From the NCBI GenBank assembly GCA_910592205.1, contig CAJVPJ010000195.1:1-35894 (forward strand): a stretch of DNA of 35,894 nucleotides. The letters run 5' to 3'. The notes below the pieces were generated by a model. It ran no database searches. It was given only the letters and a program-made list of their open reading frames with translations, and was not told the DNA's origin. How positions within the stretch are numbered: position 1 is the first letter of the stretch; each line of letters starts with the position of its first letter. Below are positions 24,532 to 35,675 of this stretch, piece by piece. Position numbers and translations under genes: made by a program. The stretch is from Paraglomus occultum (taxonomy: Eukaryota; Glomeromycota; Glomeromycetes; Paraglomerales; Paraglomeraceae).

Positions 24532-24551
24532 ACTACATATTAATATGTAGT
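24532..24551. repeat. Perfect 20-base palindrome
   Basis: ACTACATATT is followed directly by its reverse complement AATATGTAGT. It lies in gene-free DNA and could be a protein-binding site, a cruciform, or chance in AT-rich sequence. Confidence 0.8.
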
Positions 24552-27500
24552 CTTTTGGTGTTTGCTAATGATTAATCAGATATATATCTTAATTTACACA
24601 ATAAGTATTTATTAAAGTAATGATATAAACACCATAGTTTGTTTAATCTCACATTTATACCAGTCAAATTACCGAATATTATTGCTATAAACATCGACGT
24701 AGAAGCATTATGCCGGTTAACATTTAAATATTGTAATTTTGTAAAATTATTTAGAAAATGTAACAAAGCTTGCATTTGTAACCTTTTTAATACATACATA
24801 TTGATCAATCCATTAACATGTGATTTAATCACCCAATAATAAACATGGTTTTGCCTGTTACAGAACTTTAAAATAATAATTATGTTAATGTGGGTTTAAA
24901 CAATCCGTCGACAAGGCATTGTTTTACGATTATCAAAAAACGTGTGCGACATACATTTGTTCGCTGAGTTGAGTGAAAATGCTTTATATCGAAAATTTAG
25001 TGGTTAAAAAAAGTCACACGACGTCAGACACAGCTAAAAAGTCTTTTTTTTTTCTCGTGAGGGGAATATCATTAAATATCAGAGATTATTCTTTGGAAAA
25101 AAAACGGGGTGTAATTTTTTCATTCCGGGCACAGATCGGGTACTGCGTTCTAAATTAGAAGAACAACATTTCTGATGCATACAATCAAGCAGTAAAACGT
25201 ATAAATTATGAGATAACGTTTGATAAGATCATAATTCGTACCCCTTACTTTTAAGGAGGAGGTAGTACTAATACTGCGGAGTTGCTAATATTACCATCAA
25301 CAAATTTTTTCTCATTTTCAAATTTGTATAATCGGCTTGGTCGACAATAGTAAACGGCATCCGTAAATAGGAACTGGGCTTCGACTTACATTGTGAATGT
25401 CTAATATGGTATATACGAGAGCTGTTATCGTAGCGGATCAAGTCCGAGGCGTCGGCGGCATGCAGCGCTTTTCGTTGTGCTTAAACAACATGTATGTAAG
25501 ATTTGTGAGAATTGACAACCAATATTGAGAACTGGCTTCCGAAAAAGTAAAAAATAATCATGCATGTCATAGTGAATTCGGATGGAATTTGTATGGCTTA
25601 GACAGAGAACGTTGAAAAACGAAAACATGTTTGCGCCACCCATCGATAGTTTGTAGTCTTGAACAAACGTTAAAATAAACAAGATTGTTTGTTTAACTTT
25701 ATCGCTGCGCTAATCAAACGTTTGAACAAGCAAAAAATAATTCGTCATCTTATGGCCGGGAATGAATTGTCATAAGTACTGAGTAGATTCGTTATTGTAT
25801 AGCATAAATACGGCATTAAATACCTTTTTTGATATACAATGTATCACACTGTACAAACAGCCCAGTTATGATATAAGGATATCTCATGTTATCGTTACGT
25901 AATCGTGATGTAATAACGATAGAAACCAGGATTGTTTAGCGGACCTGCTGATATTACAATAGTATCAATTGTCTTAAGTATTTTATGCACAAAAACACCA
26001 GCCACTAACCAAATTTACGTTTATTGTGATTATATCATTAATGTTATGTAATTGTTGACATTTGTTACTTAGTCTTTAAATAATCTGTACTTAATTATAT
26101 TTATCTTAGCACCATAAAATAAACTAATTACTATCCCAATCGGTATTCATCACTTATCAATTTGCTTAGCTGACATACAATATATAAAAGATAAAGAATT
26201 AATTAAAAGGTACAGCTGATGCATATGATAAAGTTGAACAGCCAATCAAATTCTATTTAACTGTTTTAAATACTCAGGGTTTTGTTTTTGTAAACAGCAA
26301 TAAGTTTGTTGTCCAAGAATATTGCTTTTCTTATTCTTTGAAAAAATTTCCTGTTACTAAGCCTACAGAATAATCCAACTTAGTGTTTTCTGTTTTAACC
26401 AGTCAATTACTGTCCACTGGTAACATTCTATTTTAAAAATACCGCTTGAATAATCTTTTAATTAGAAGTAATTGAACAACTTATGTTACGAAGTCTTACA
26501 TATTACTCACATGTTAATACTTGTTTGTAGAATAGTTGAATATTTTCCAAATGTACTGATAGACGTTCTTACAATTAGATAGATGCTTATCAATATATGG
26601 GTTTTAGGGACAAAACTAATTAATATTTTAGTTTAGATATCAGATACTATATGTGTAAAATGCTCAACAAATTATTTTTATCTCATGGAGGTTGACAAAA
26701 ATATATATAGAACATAAATGTCTTTGGTATTTCAAGTTTAACTTTCATTACTTATGCTATCGGTGTCAACCAATTCAAAATCAATTATGTTTGCTTCGCC
26801 GAAACTTTTTCAAGAAAAAAAAACCTGTAACAGCGTTTAGACCAAATTATCAGAAACAGTTTACAAAAATTACACTCATTAACTGGTACATATTAGTTGT
26901 CAAAGCTTCTACACCAAACTATAGAAATATTAATGCACAGACAATAGTATTACCATGACAAATAGCGTATAATAAAAAGACACACACTAATGAAAAAAAA
27001 CTATAGCGAGTCTTTGTTATTCTCGGCTCGCAAACTTACGATTTAAATCTGCTTACTTTTAAATGTAGACATTACATTTATGAAACAGAAAACGGCGCGT
27101 ACTTTAGCGTACACATACTGTATCTTGTTGAGTAGCAATGTTACGTACTAAAAAAAACGTAATAGTAGACCAACTGCAAATGTATTACTATTGCGTGCAA
27201 TTAATCGGTATGTTCTTCTCTTCTTGTAAAACTAATTGATTGATCAGGCATTTGGTTAAGAAAAATTATAAATAAAAAATTACCAACACAAGGAGCAATG
27301 CTTACATCGACTCATAAAATAGTGTTGCCGTCACCTCCATGACAATCGAAAAAAAATTTACTATAAATGCTTTCCAATTGCTATTAACACGATAAAAAAA
27401 AATACAAGGCGGCCCGCACAAGATTTGATGAAATTTGTATAAAGAAAAGGCTTGTCTATTCGGTTTTCCTGACATAATGGATAGTAAACTGTATGTTGAG

Positions 27501-28462
27501 AATATCTTTCATATTCAAAGCTAGGCTAAAAGTTTAACAGAACAGTTATTTGGTCAGCGTTCTGATCAGCTTAGTAGATTCAATGAAGTGACGATGGTTG
27601 TAAAGAGGTTATTGAGAAAAATAGTAAACGAATGTCTTATTAATTTATATTAGTAAAATTCTGCTCACTTTAAACTTTCTTCATACAGTAAGTTTTCCAA
27701 TTGCTTTACGTAACAACACAATCTTTTTAAGGGAAACATCAATAAGTGGGATTTGATTCGCAAAATCATTCTGCCGGGTATTAGTATCGATCGAGTAATG
27801 CAAATGAAATGAGTGATAAAACACTTTCGGATATTAGTCATTACTGTCTATCTGTTTACATAACTATTAACATTTGTCAATACCCCTGTCACTGTGTGTA
27901 TCTTAACACTCATGACCTATATAACAGTTATAGGTCTTGTTCAAGAAGAGAAAGAGCTATCACATGTTTATTATTTGTTTAAAAGTTTATGGAATAAGGC
28001 CTCGTTTCCACGTTATGAAGATAATATATCGTACAACAGACTAAAGTCGCTTATATTTAAGGAAATTTAGCTCGTTTCTAGTCATACAAACTTTTCATTA
28101 ATACTTTTGCGTTTCGTTTCTACTAAGGATATTACAACTATTTAAACAAGTGCTTACAGTTAAATCTCCCTATCATATAATCTAATGGAGTTAGTAGTTA
28201 AGAAAATTGACAATACATATTGTCATTACCGACGCATATAAACGTAAATAGAACGGTTCATTCGAATATTTAGACAAAACGTACATATACAAGTCAACCC
28301 GACTTTTATGTCATGCTAGATTTCTAGTCTTTGCGTCCTTTATAATAAAAAACTATCAGACATTCACAATACTAATAAAACATACGTATCATACTAAAAC
28401 CTCCTCAGGTTTACAAATAGCTTATTAATATCTGTAATCGAACGTTCAATTGTTCTAACTAA

Positions 28463-28495
28463 TCTCTTCCCGTCCCCTCCTCCGCCTCCCCTCCC
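28463..28495 (+). promoter_or_regulatory. CT-rich tract just upstream of the protease start
   Basis: A 33-base pyrimidine tract (CTCTTCCCGTCCCCTCCTCC and on) ends about 38 bases before the protease ATG. CT-rich boxes near the transcription start are common in promoters of well-expressed fungal genes; the assignment is by position and composition only. Confidence 0.45.
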
Positions 28496-28533
28496 GACAT
28501 CCATAAACCATTTCTGTCTCCGATTTACGAATA

Positions 28534-30213
28534 ATGACAGTCATTATCAAGTTTTTCTTTTTATTTACGTTGTTATTAGCAGCAGTTGTTATCCCGTCAT
28601 TTTCAGTTCAGGCTGATAACAGTCTTGCACCTTTGATAACTTATCCGGATGGTGAAGCCATTCCCAACCAATATATCGTGGTGTTCAAAGAAGGAGTCGC
28701 CGACAAAAAAGTAAACAAACATCATGACGACATTAATGCCCTGCTCTACGAGGAAAAAAAAAGATTCAAACGAGGGTTGTTGAATGAATTAATTTCTGGT
28801 ATTGAATACACTTATGACTTTGATACGTTCCAAGGCTATGCTGGTTACTTCCCAGAAAACGTGTTGACCAAGATCAGAGAGAGTGATGATGTAAGTTTGA
28901 CAGATCTTATTTAGACAGGTATATATATAATCAACGCCGATCCCACTATTATCATTATTTGTACCCCCCAGAGATGAGGGGAAAAAATTTCTATTCTAAA
29001 TACCGTTTCAAGTAACACGACGATCAAAATACAATGACTAATACTTACATCGCCTGCCAAACCCCCAACTTTTTCCATTCACCATTCAGGTTGCATTTGT
29101 TGAGGAAGATCACCAAGTATTTCCAAACGTTGTTCAAAAAAATGCTCCATGGGGTCTTGCTCGTATATCGCATCGTGAGCGATTGGTCCGGGACACATAT
29201 AACAAATACTTGTATGATGAAACCGCTGGAAAAAATGTTACGGTCTACGTACTCGATACAGGAGTGAAGATAGATCACGCAGAATTTCAGGGACGTGCTC
29301 GATTTGGTGCCAATTTTGTACGGGGTGAGCCTGACACTGACATCAACGGGCACGGAACTCATGTTGCTGGGATCGTTGCCGGAACTACATTTGGAGTCGC
29401 CAAAAAGGCTCACATTGTTGCTGTCAAGGTTTTGGGTAGGCGGGGTGGTTCAAACATGGCTGTTATTAAGGGTATAGAATGGGCTGTGAGGGATCACAGG
29501 AAAGCCGTTGCAGAAGCCAAAAGAACAGGGAAAATATTTAAAGGTTCTGTCATTAATATGAGTTTGGGAGGTCGTAAGAGTCTCGCTTTGAATAAGGCTG
29601 CTAACGATGTAGGTATCTCGTTTTTGGAACAAATCAATGAAAAAAATTTTAACATACTAATCACGTGCTTGTAATTTCATTTAGGCTGTCGATGCTCAAG
29701 CTGTCGTCGTCGTAGCCGCTGGCAACGGTAACGCCGATGCTTGCAAATTCTCACCATCTGGAGCCGAAAAAGTAATCACTGTTGCCGCTTCCACGATTGA
29801 AGATACGCGCGCTTGGTTCTCCAATTGGGGTATATGTGTCGATCTTTTCGCTCCTGTAAGTATATGTTTATTGTTTGCTTAGGGTGCATTTGGATGATTA
29901 ATTACAACCCCACACTCTCTCGCGTACTTGACATTAAATACAGGGCAAAGATATTTTGTCGGCCTGGATAGGATCTAACACGGCTACAAGAGTCGTCTCC
30001 GGTACTTCCATGGCATCTCCGCACGTAGCTGGTCTTGCTGCCTATTTCCTCGCTTTGAGCCGAACCCCGTTAAAACCATATCAAGTTCTTATGAAGCTTA
30101 TTTTTGAAGCTACAAATAATGCTCTCTGCGAAGTCTCGAGCAGTCCTAATCTCCTGGCATATAATGGCTTCGTGCACAGTGAGATTAGGGATGACTTATT
30201 GTCTTGGAAATAA
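28534..30213 (+). CDS. Secreted subtilisin-like serine protease (S8A, proteinase K/cerevisin type), 4 exons, 438 aa
   Basis: Exons 28534-28890, 29090-29608, 29685-29855 and 29944-30213; all introns are phase 0 with donors GTAAGT, GTAGGT and GTAAGT and lengths 199, 76 and 88 bases. Residues 1-27 are a signal peptide. An inhibitor-I9 propeptide follows (about 46-125, '[10 protein letters not shown]' to 'VAFVEED'), then the mature enzyme from about '[10 protein letters not shown]'. Catalytic triad: D175 in 'YVLDTGV', H207 in 'NGHGTHVAG', S371 in '[16 protein letters not shown]'; oxyanion Asn306 in 'AAGNGN'. Length and order match fungal extracellular or vacuolar proteinase K-like enzymes, with a tail of about 60 residues ('...DDLLSWK') after the catalytic serine region. 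It would cleave proteins broadly after activation by propeptide removal. Intact, no broken motif. Confidence 0.96.
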
Positions 30214-31281
30214 TGTTTATGTATTTTACATAGTTTGATAATAAAAATTTTATCTAGCAAGTATCTCGGCAGATTGCAAATAGCCAATGTTAATATAATA
30301 AATATGACATTTTGTATTCCGTGTCCGTTAAGTAATTACTGTTTATAGCTTTAATCTCGTCTCTGGCTTATCATATAATATATGGGGCAGACTGCAACAA
30401 ACCAGACAATAGGAGGCTATGATCATATTAAAATGATCGGCAAACCGTCACGTAAATAACAAACTTGCGGGGTTTAGTTTATGGTAATCGCAGTAACGAA
30501 ATTTAAATAAATGATTTTATAATCACGTGTATTATATAATAAGCTGTTAATGAGGGGTACATTGTCCGGGTAATCATGGTAATCATGGGGTAGGTCTGCT
30601 TATTCATGAGAGTATACGGTATTCAACATCATAAATTTATTTGGATAATTCTAATAAACAGATAAAGAACGAAAACCATTATTGTTTAAATGATGACCAT
30701 ATTAGTTTGTTTTAACGAACTTTAATTTGTTTTCTGCCGATTGCTCGTTTAAAGCTAACCCGAGACAAATTGACTATTTTGCTTCTATGTCCTTATTCTG
30801 TTACAAAAATTACATAGAACTTGAATGCTTTCTAAAGCAAATTGGTGAACTTTCATGTCTTCTTCGTCGTCATTATTTGAAGAAACTTGTTTTTTCGAAA
30901 ACAAATAATATGACATTACAAAACCGTCTTTTTTAATACAATCATTGATGATATAAAGAGGTATAGCAATTTGTTTAATATACAAGAATGTCTCTAAATT
31001 ATCAAATGAATAGCAAGGTTATTAATGACATCATTAGTTATAAACAATTTCTAAATTACAAGAACGGTCTTCTTTATCGTAATCGCAAATGATCGTAAGT
31101 AACATCAAATGTTACTGGTCAATCTACGAAATATGCTAACAGTGTCTTCCACTTCTTTAGCTCGTTGATCAGTTACGAAAAGCGTCAAGTCGGTTTATAG
31201 TCTTACCTTTTTAGTTAAATATGGCTTAGTAAAATCTCTCGTGAATCCCGAAAGAGTGAGTCATTTACTAGTATCTGTTAT

Positions 31282-31303
31282 ATAAGTCGTCCGACTTATC
31301 GAG
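31282..31303. repeat. Short inverted repeat carrying CCGACTTATCGAG
   Basis: ATAAGTCG and CGACTTAT face each other with two bases between, and the right arm continues as CCGACTTATCGAG (31291-31303). The same 13-mer and its reverse complement form the hairpin at 35550-35588, so the sites belong to one small repeat family. Confidence 0.65.
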
Positions 31304-31644
31304 TTCACAGTGTATAGCCAACTTGCCTACTTGTACGGTCAAGATATGATTCTCGGAATCAATCTTATTATCGTCTATTGATAGGGAAGTCATAACTTGA
31401 ATTGCAATTTTTTTGGCGGAAGATCCTCCCTCCATTCAGTCACATGTTCTGCGTCATCACTGCCAATGTCTTTTCGATTATAATCGGGGACGAGGCACTC
31501 GATCTTCTCCAGCGATGTACCGGATTTTGTTTGAAAGTGAATTATCAATGTACGGCAAAGTTATTATTAAGGAATGTCTTAGCACAGAATCTAGTTTTGG
31601 AATAAGCAAGTTTTTTTTTTGCGTAATCAGTATACAGAATTTGT

Positions 31645-31655
31645 GGGGGGGGGGG
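31645..31655. repeat. Poly-G homopolymer, 11 bases
   Basis: Uninterrupted G run between TTGT and AACG. Confidence 0.9.
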
Positions 31656-31988
31656 AACGTTTATTGTTATATAGAGGTAATTGTTCGTGTCGTCATTAAT
31701 AATTGTACCGAGAATGGCCTTTTCTTTCTGAGTTAGTAACATCCAAAGGTATGTAAACAAATATATTTGGTATTAGCTAAACTGAATATGAATTAATGGT
31801 GTATAGAATTAAAGTTTCACGCTATCCGTAATAATAAAACATCTTAGTTTAGTTAAGAGAAAACCAATATTAATGCTTTATTAATTATCGGGTTAGTCCG
31901 ACTTTTATGTTCCATGTTTGTTTTATAACATGAAACGAAACACGTTAAACCGTATCTATTACCATGAAACACACATTTGTGCGTAAAC

Positions 31989-32874
31989 CTAATCATCATC
32001 ATCGTCGGTGCCATATCCACATCTATGGCGATAACCAAAATCTCCAAACCTCATTTTTAAATAATATCCTTCAGGCATGTTCTGCTGCATCACTCTGTCG
32101 CAGCTTTTGTTTCTATCAATTTCTGCCTTGTTATCGCACCGATTATTTTTACAAACATTGCTTTCGTTACTATCTTTAGAAGAGCCAAGAGGTTTTTGTA
32201 GTTTATCGGTATGTAAGTAATTGTTTTCGGTTTTGAAGTCATTAATCGGCGTGTTTTCCAAAAGCTTGTGTCTAAATTTCTTGCTAAATTGTGAAAACTG
32301 GTCAGGGATTTTATGCACCGCTTTCTTTTTTTTATTTTCATTATTATCATCCCATTCCCTATCGTATGGTTGCGGAAATTTCCAATTTCTTCGTAAAAAG
32401 TAACCTTCTGGAACGTTTTCGTCAGCGTGCTTTTGTAAAAGTAATGGACAGTGTACGCTCTTGTCATCGGTAGTTTTATCGTCATTTATCTTATCGTTCT
32501 CGCTCCATTGATTAAGGGATGAAGAAATTCTATAACAGGGTCTGGGTTTATTGATATTACCATACACTGGCAAATCTATTGGCCAGTGTTCTTCGCAATC
32601 GTTTTCTTCTCTCTTCGATGATGACAAATACTCTTTAGAATTTTGATTAAATTCCGAAACGTCTGATAAAGCTGTAGAATTCCAACACGTAATATAATGC
32701 TAGTTAAATTTTTTTTTAGTAAACTCTCATATGGGATACCACTATTCCCAACTAACTCTTATTCGCAACGATACGTTCAAAATGCATTTATTTCTACCTT
32801 TTTCCTCAATAACAAGATCGTTGTCGTCGAAAAGCATGCTGGACTTGTCGTCCTGACTAGCGTTTCGTGATAAG
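31989..32874 (-). CDS. Unrecognised protein with duplicated PEGY motif (3' two exons)
   Basis: Two exons join in phase: 32874-32798 ('NASQDDKSSMLFDDNDLVIE') and 32671-31989, with donor GTAGAA and acceptor CTACAG; together they encode about 252 residues. The upstream exon begins in phase 2 after an ATCCAG acceptor, so the start lies further upstream and was not found. The protein is charged and Asn/Lys/Asp-rich and contains the same short motif twice: 'ENVPEGYFLRRNWKFPQP' (about the middle) and 'QNMPEGYYLKMRFGDFG' near the C-terminus, which ends in Gly/Tyr then five Asp. No signal peptide or membrane segment is seen. It may be the tail of the kinase-like locus at 35081-35336 on the same strand, but the visible phases do not join without a missing exon. 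Confidence 0.6.
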
Positions 32875-35080
32875 CTGGATATGTAGAAAAGACGTTGATA
32901 TGTTTAAATCGCTTGCAAAAACGGATAACATTTACATATTCAAGTTTATTTTACCAATTTTCGTTCATTATCTCAGTTGTAGGTAAAGATTATCCTCGTT
33001 ATCCTCGAATGTATTCGATTATCCGAAAAATATTTTTTGTTTCTCTTTTTTGGATTCTCTGATGTAAGTTACGTGTATAATAATTGTTTGGAAGAAATAA
33101 CCAGAAACATGCATGTAATACCGAGGTAAAACTACTAGCTTAGTTATTGAGATCTGACGGTATGTGTTCTCCTTTTAAAGATATCAGTCTTCGATCACTT
33201 TATCATATCTCATACTGATGTGATAAATGATCTTATATTTAAGACAATGGTTGCTTTTGTTAAAGTTGATGAATCAGCATGCATATTATTAATGACAATT
33301 TTTATTTTGATAATAACTATTGGTACCAATGATGGTTATTTTAATAATATCAGCACGTGTTAGCGACAAATACACAGGCCCTCTAATGATATCGTGGGAC
33401 GCAAATTTGTGCAATCAAAAGAAGTTTAGAGAAAAAGCCACATAATATGTAGCGCACAATTGACAGGGGGGTAAAATCTTGGTGTTTCATGTTGTTTCAT
33501 TATCATAAAACAATAACAATCTAATAATTTTAGAATAATATTATGAATTACAATTTCTATAGATATTACCCTGACACTTCTGTTTGCCGACAATTATAGA
33601 ATTATGATTATAACAGCAAGTAACAGTCATACGCTTGAGGCATTCTGTGTTATTTCACTTTACTAAAACTATCAATAATCTTGCACGTCAAGATCGCCAC
33701 AGTAGTAAAGGTTTGTATTGGTGGTAACAGGTCAGTTGCTACGAGAATATGTTATTGCGAAAGGGCAACTCGGACATAGTATTTGTTAAATTACCTTGTC
33801 AGAAAAAAAGAAGCTTTTTAATATTCTCAATAGGTTAGGTGCGGACATCTTGTTTTATACAGTTTTTAAACTACGGGGTAAAAGGTTTCGGTGTATGGTT
33901 TATTACGCTTGATTACTTCTGGAACATTTGCCGCTTTGCTGATACTGCCTTTATTGAATCAAATATTGTCCAAATTAAGATACTAATTAATTATTTTTTT
34001 CGCTTTGGCGAGCTTGCTGGGTAATCGCATCCATTGAGACACGGTGGTTGTTACTTTGGCCATTTGTGAAAAATTTGTCTTTGAAGCATCAAAGGCAGTT
34101 TGCTGATTGACATGCTGGTTAGGAGCAAAAGTTATGCTTGATTGTCAATATCTATCATAATTAATTGAATCTTGATGGTCATGATACAGTCGCACCTCGA
34201 TATACTCCACTCTTGATTATAGTCACATTGCAATTTACACGCCTATTAACGAAACTCTGAAATAATCTTTATCACTCAATTTTCGTATCGACGCCGTGAC
34301 TATATTGAGATGTGACTGTATTAGTAATGCTTGTAACATTAATAATAATTTGCGGTAACCGAAAAAGCGAAGAAATGCAAACTGTGGCGCTCTGGCACAG
34401 AGCCATTGATTTCATTTTTCTTCATTCAAGTTGAGCAACATTGAATTTTGAGATTCATTTATTTATTACTCTAAATTTGATCAACTCGTTCTTTGGGAAT
34501 TTTTATTTCACAGGCAATGTTTAAAGATATGTTAATAGCAGAGGTCCGTATCATTGAGCCGGCGACTAACCAAAAAAGGACAATTTGAAAATGATGTCTG
34601 GCGGCAAAATGATCACCTCCCGTACAACGCATATATAATGATAAACATTTAGTATACTGAATATATAAATTTAGCCTGCACTTTCAAATCGTTGATTTCT
34701 GATAGTATTCTCTACGAGCGCTAAACACAATTCTTGACTGCTTCTAAAGCATTCTTTATTTCAGCTCTGTTTCAAGTCCGAATTAACGAAGGCCTGGGTT
34801 TAAAGGTAACTTTATAACGAAAATTTTTTCTTTTTCGAAACTGTATTATAAAATAAAATTGCCTTAACACACAATCAACATTAAGAAATGAAGTAGTGGA
34901 ACACAGCACCTGATAAGGGGGTTCGACGACAATAGAAACGAGAAAATTACTCAAATTTTGAAACAAGACAATAGTAAAGTAATGAGAATTCAAAAAAGAG
35001 TTTGAGTCTCTAAATTTACAAGGAATGGACAATGTTAACATTGTAAATTGACTTCACTGTATAAACATATAATCTCATAC
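32875..35080. other. Interval between PEGY exons and kinase-tail fragment, holding a MITE
   Basis: AT-rich, no supported exon. If the flanking minus-strand pieces were one gene, this would be an unusually long intron or contain unrecognised small exons; introns elsewhere in the window are 62-237 bases. It carries the pogo-like MITE at 34187-34318. Confidence 0.4.
34187..34318. mobile_element. 132-bp MITE with pogo/Tc1-mariner-like ends and TA duplication
   Basis: Left end CAGTCGCACCTCGATATACT and right end (reverse complement) CAGTCACATCTCAATATAGT match at 17 of 21 positions, and the element is flanked by TA on both sides (34185-34186, 34319-34320). Ends of the form CAGTxxxACCTCxATATA with a TA target are typical of pogo/Tigger-like elements. 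It has no coding capacity, so it must have been moved by a transposase encoded elsewhere. The differences between arms suggest an old insertion. Confidence 0.8.
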
Positions 35081-35336
35081 CTGCTGCTGAATCCTGATCA
35101 TAGCTATTTCTTGGTTGAGGTAATTTTCCTGTAGGTAAAAGTTTAACTGGAATATTTGCTCTCTTTTTCATGACATGATAAAGGAATTACATTGTTATAA
35201 TAAATGGTATTCCATATGCTGCTATCAGAACTGTCCTTTTCCATTTTCTCAAGAAGGTCCCTAATATAATAATAAAGTGCCATTCCATCTTCAAATCGTC
35301 TGTCAGAATCAGCATCACAACACTGCTCGGCAAGTT
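35081..35336 (-). pseudogene. Protein-kinase-like C-terminal fragment, frameshifted
   Basis: After an ACAAG acceptor the frame reads 'LAEQCCDADSDRRFEDG', 'YYYIRDLLEKMEKD', 'IWNTIYYNNVIPL' and 'EKESKYSS', which resembles subdomain XI and the tail of the expanded kinase families of arbuscular mycorrhizal fungi. At 35145-35143 a TAA interrupts; removing one T from AGTTAAAC would let the frame continue as 'KLLPTGKLPQPRNSYDQDSA', so a one-base insertion is the simplest reading. The fragment ends at a donor (35080, GTATGA). No catalytic part (HRD, DFG, APE) was found in the 550 bases upstream. An in-frame ATG in the downstream frame ('MKKRANIPVKLLPTG') could also start a short new protein. The kinase assignment rests on remembered tail motifs. 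Confidence 0.5.
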
Positions 35337-35549
35337 CTTGTATTCACCGCATTTTGGGTGTGGGAGACTGGAGTGATGCAAGCTTTACTACGAAAACTTT
35401 GGTCATAGTAACAAAAAGTTCTACGACCTTCGATTTTATTCTGTGATATATGCTACGCAATCGCATGTGATTTTATTTCGGAAATGTATTTTCCCCAGCA
35501 TCACCATGCAAATTTCACGTTCACATGATTATTTCTGTACATAGGCAGA

Positions 35550-35588
35550 CTCGATAAGTCGGCTGGCTTGGTTGACCGACTTATCGAG
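35550..35588. repeat. Perfect 13-bp inverted repeat (hairpin), 13-base spacer
   Basis: CTCGATAAGTCGG (35550-35562) pairs with CCGACTTATCGAG (35576-35588). A partial third copy (ACCGACTTA) follows at 35593. It shares its 13-mer with 31291-31303. Probably the end or remnant of a small mobile element. Confidence 0.8.
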
Positions 35589-35675
35589 GGAGACCGACTT
35601 AGGAATCCACGTGATTTATTTAGTAAATTTTTATTTTTATATGTATTAATAGCAAGCAAATGCAAAACCATTATT

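Larger units (their letters stand above)
23383..28533. other. Long AT-rich intergenic region
   Basis: No exon could be supported on either strand. It holds a hairpin of 7 bp arms (23627-23633 with 23641-23647), a perfect 20-base palindrome (24532-24551), and a 13-base motif at 28299-28311 shared with 31898-31910. The last few hundred bases are presumed promoter of the protease gene. Confidence 0.4.
30214..31988. other. AT-rich intergenic stretch between the protease and the PEGY gene
   Basis: Downstream flank of the protease gene and of the minus-strand PEGY gene (convergent). It includes a short palindromic motif around 31282-31303 belonging to the repeat family at 35550-35588, an 11-base G run (31645-31655) and an open frame at 31413-31736 without coding features. 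Confidence 0.4.

Noticed and set aside
27840-28533. Several HGATAR-type GATA sites upstream of the protease, suggesting control by the AreA-type factor
   Set aside because: The few sites present are about what random DNA of this base composition would give, so the sequence alone does not support regulation.
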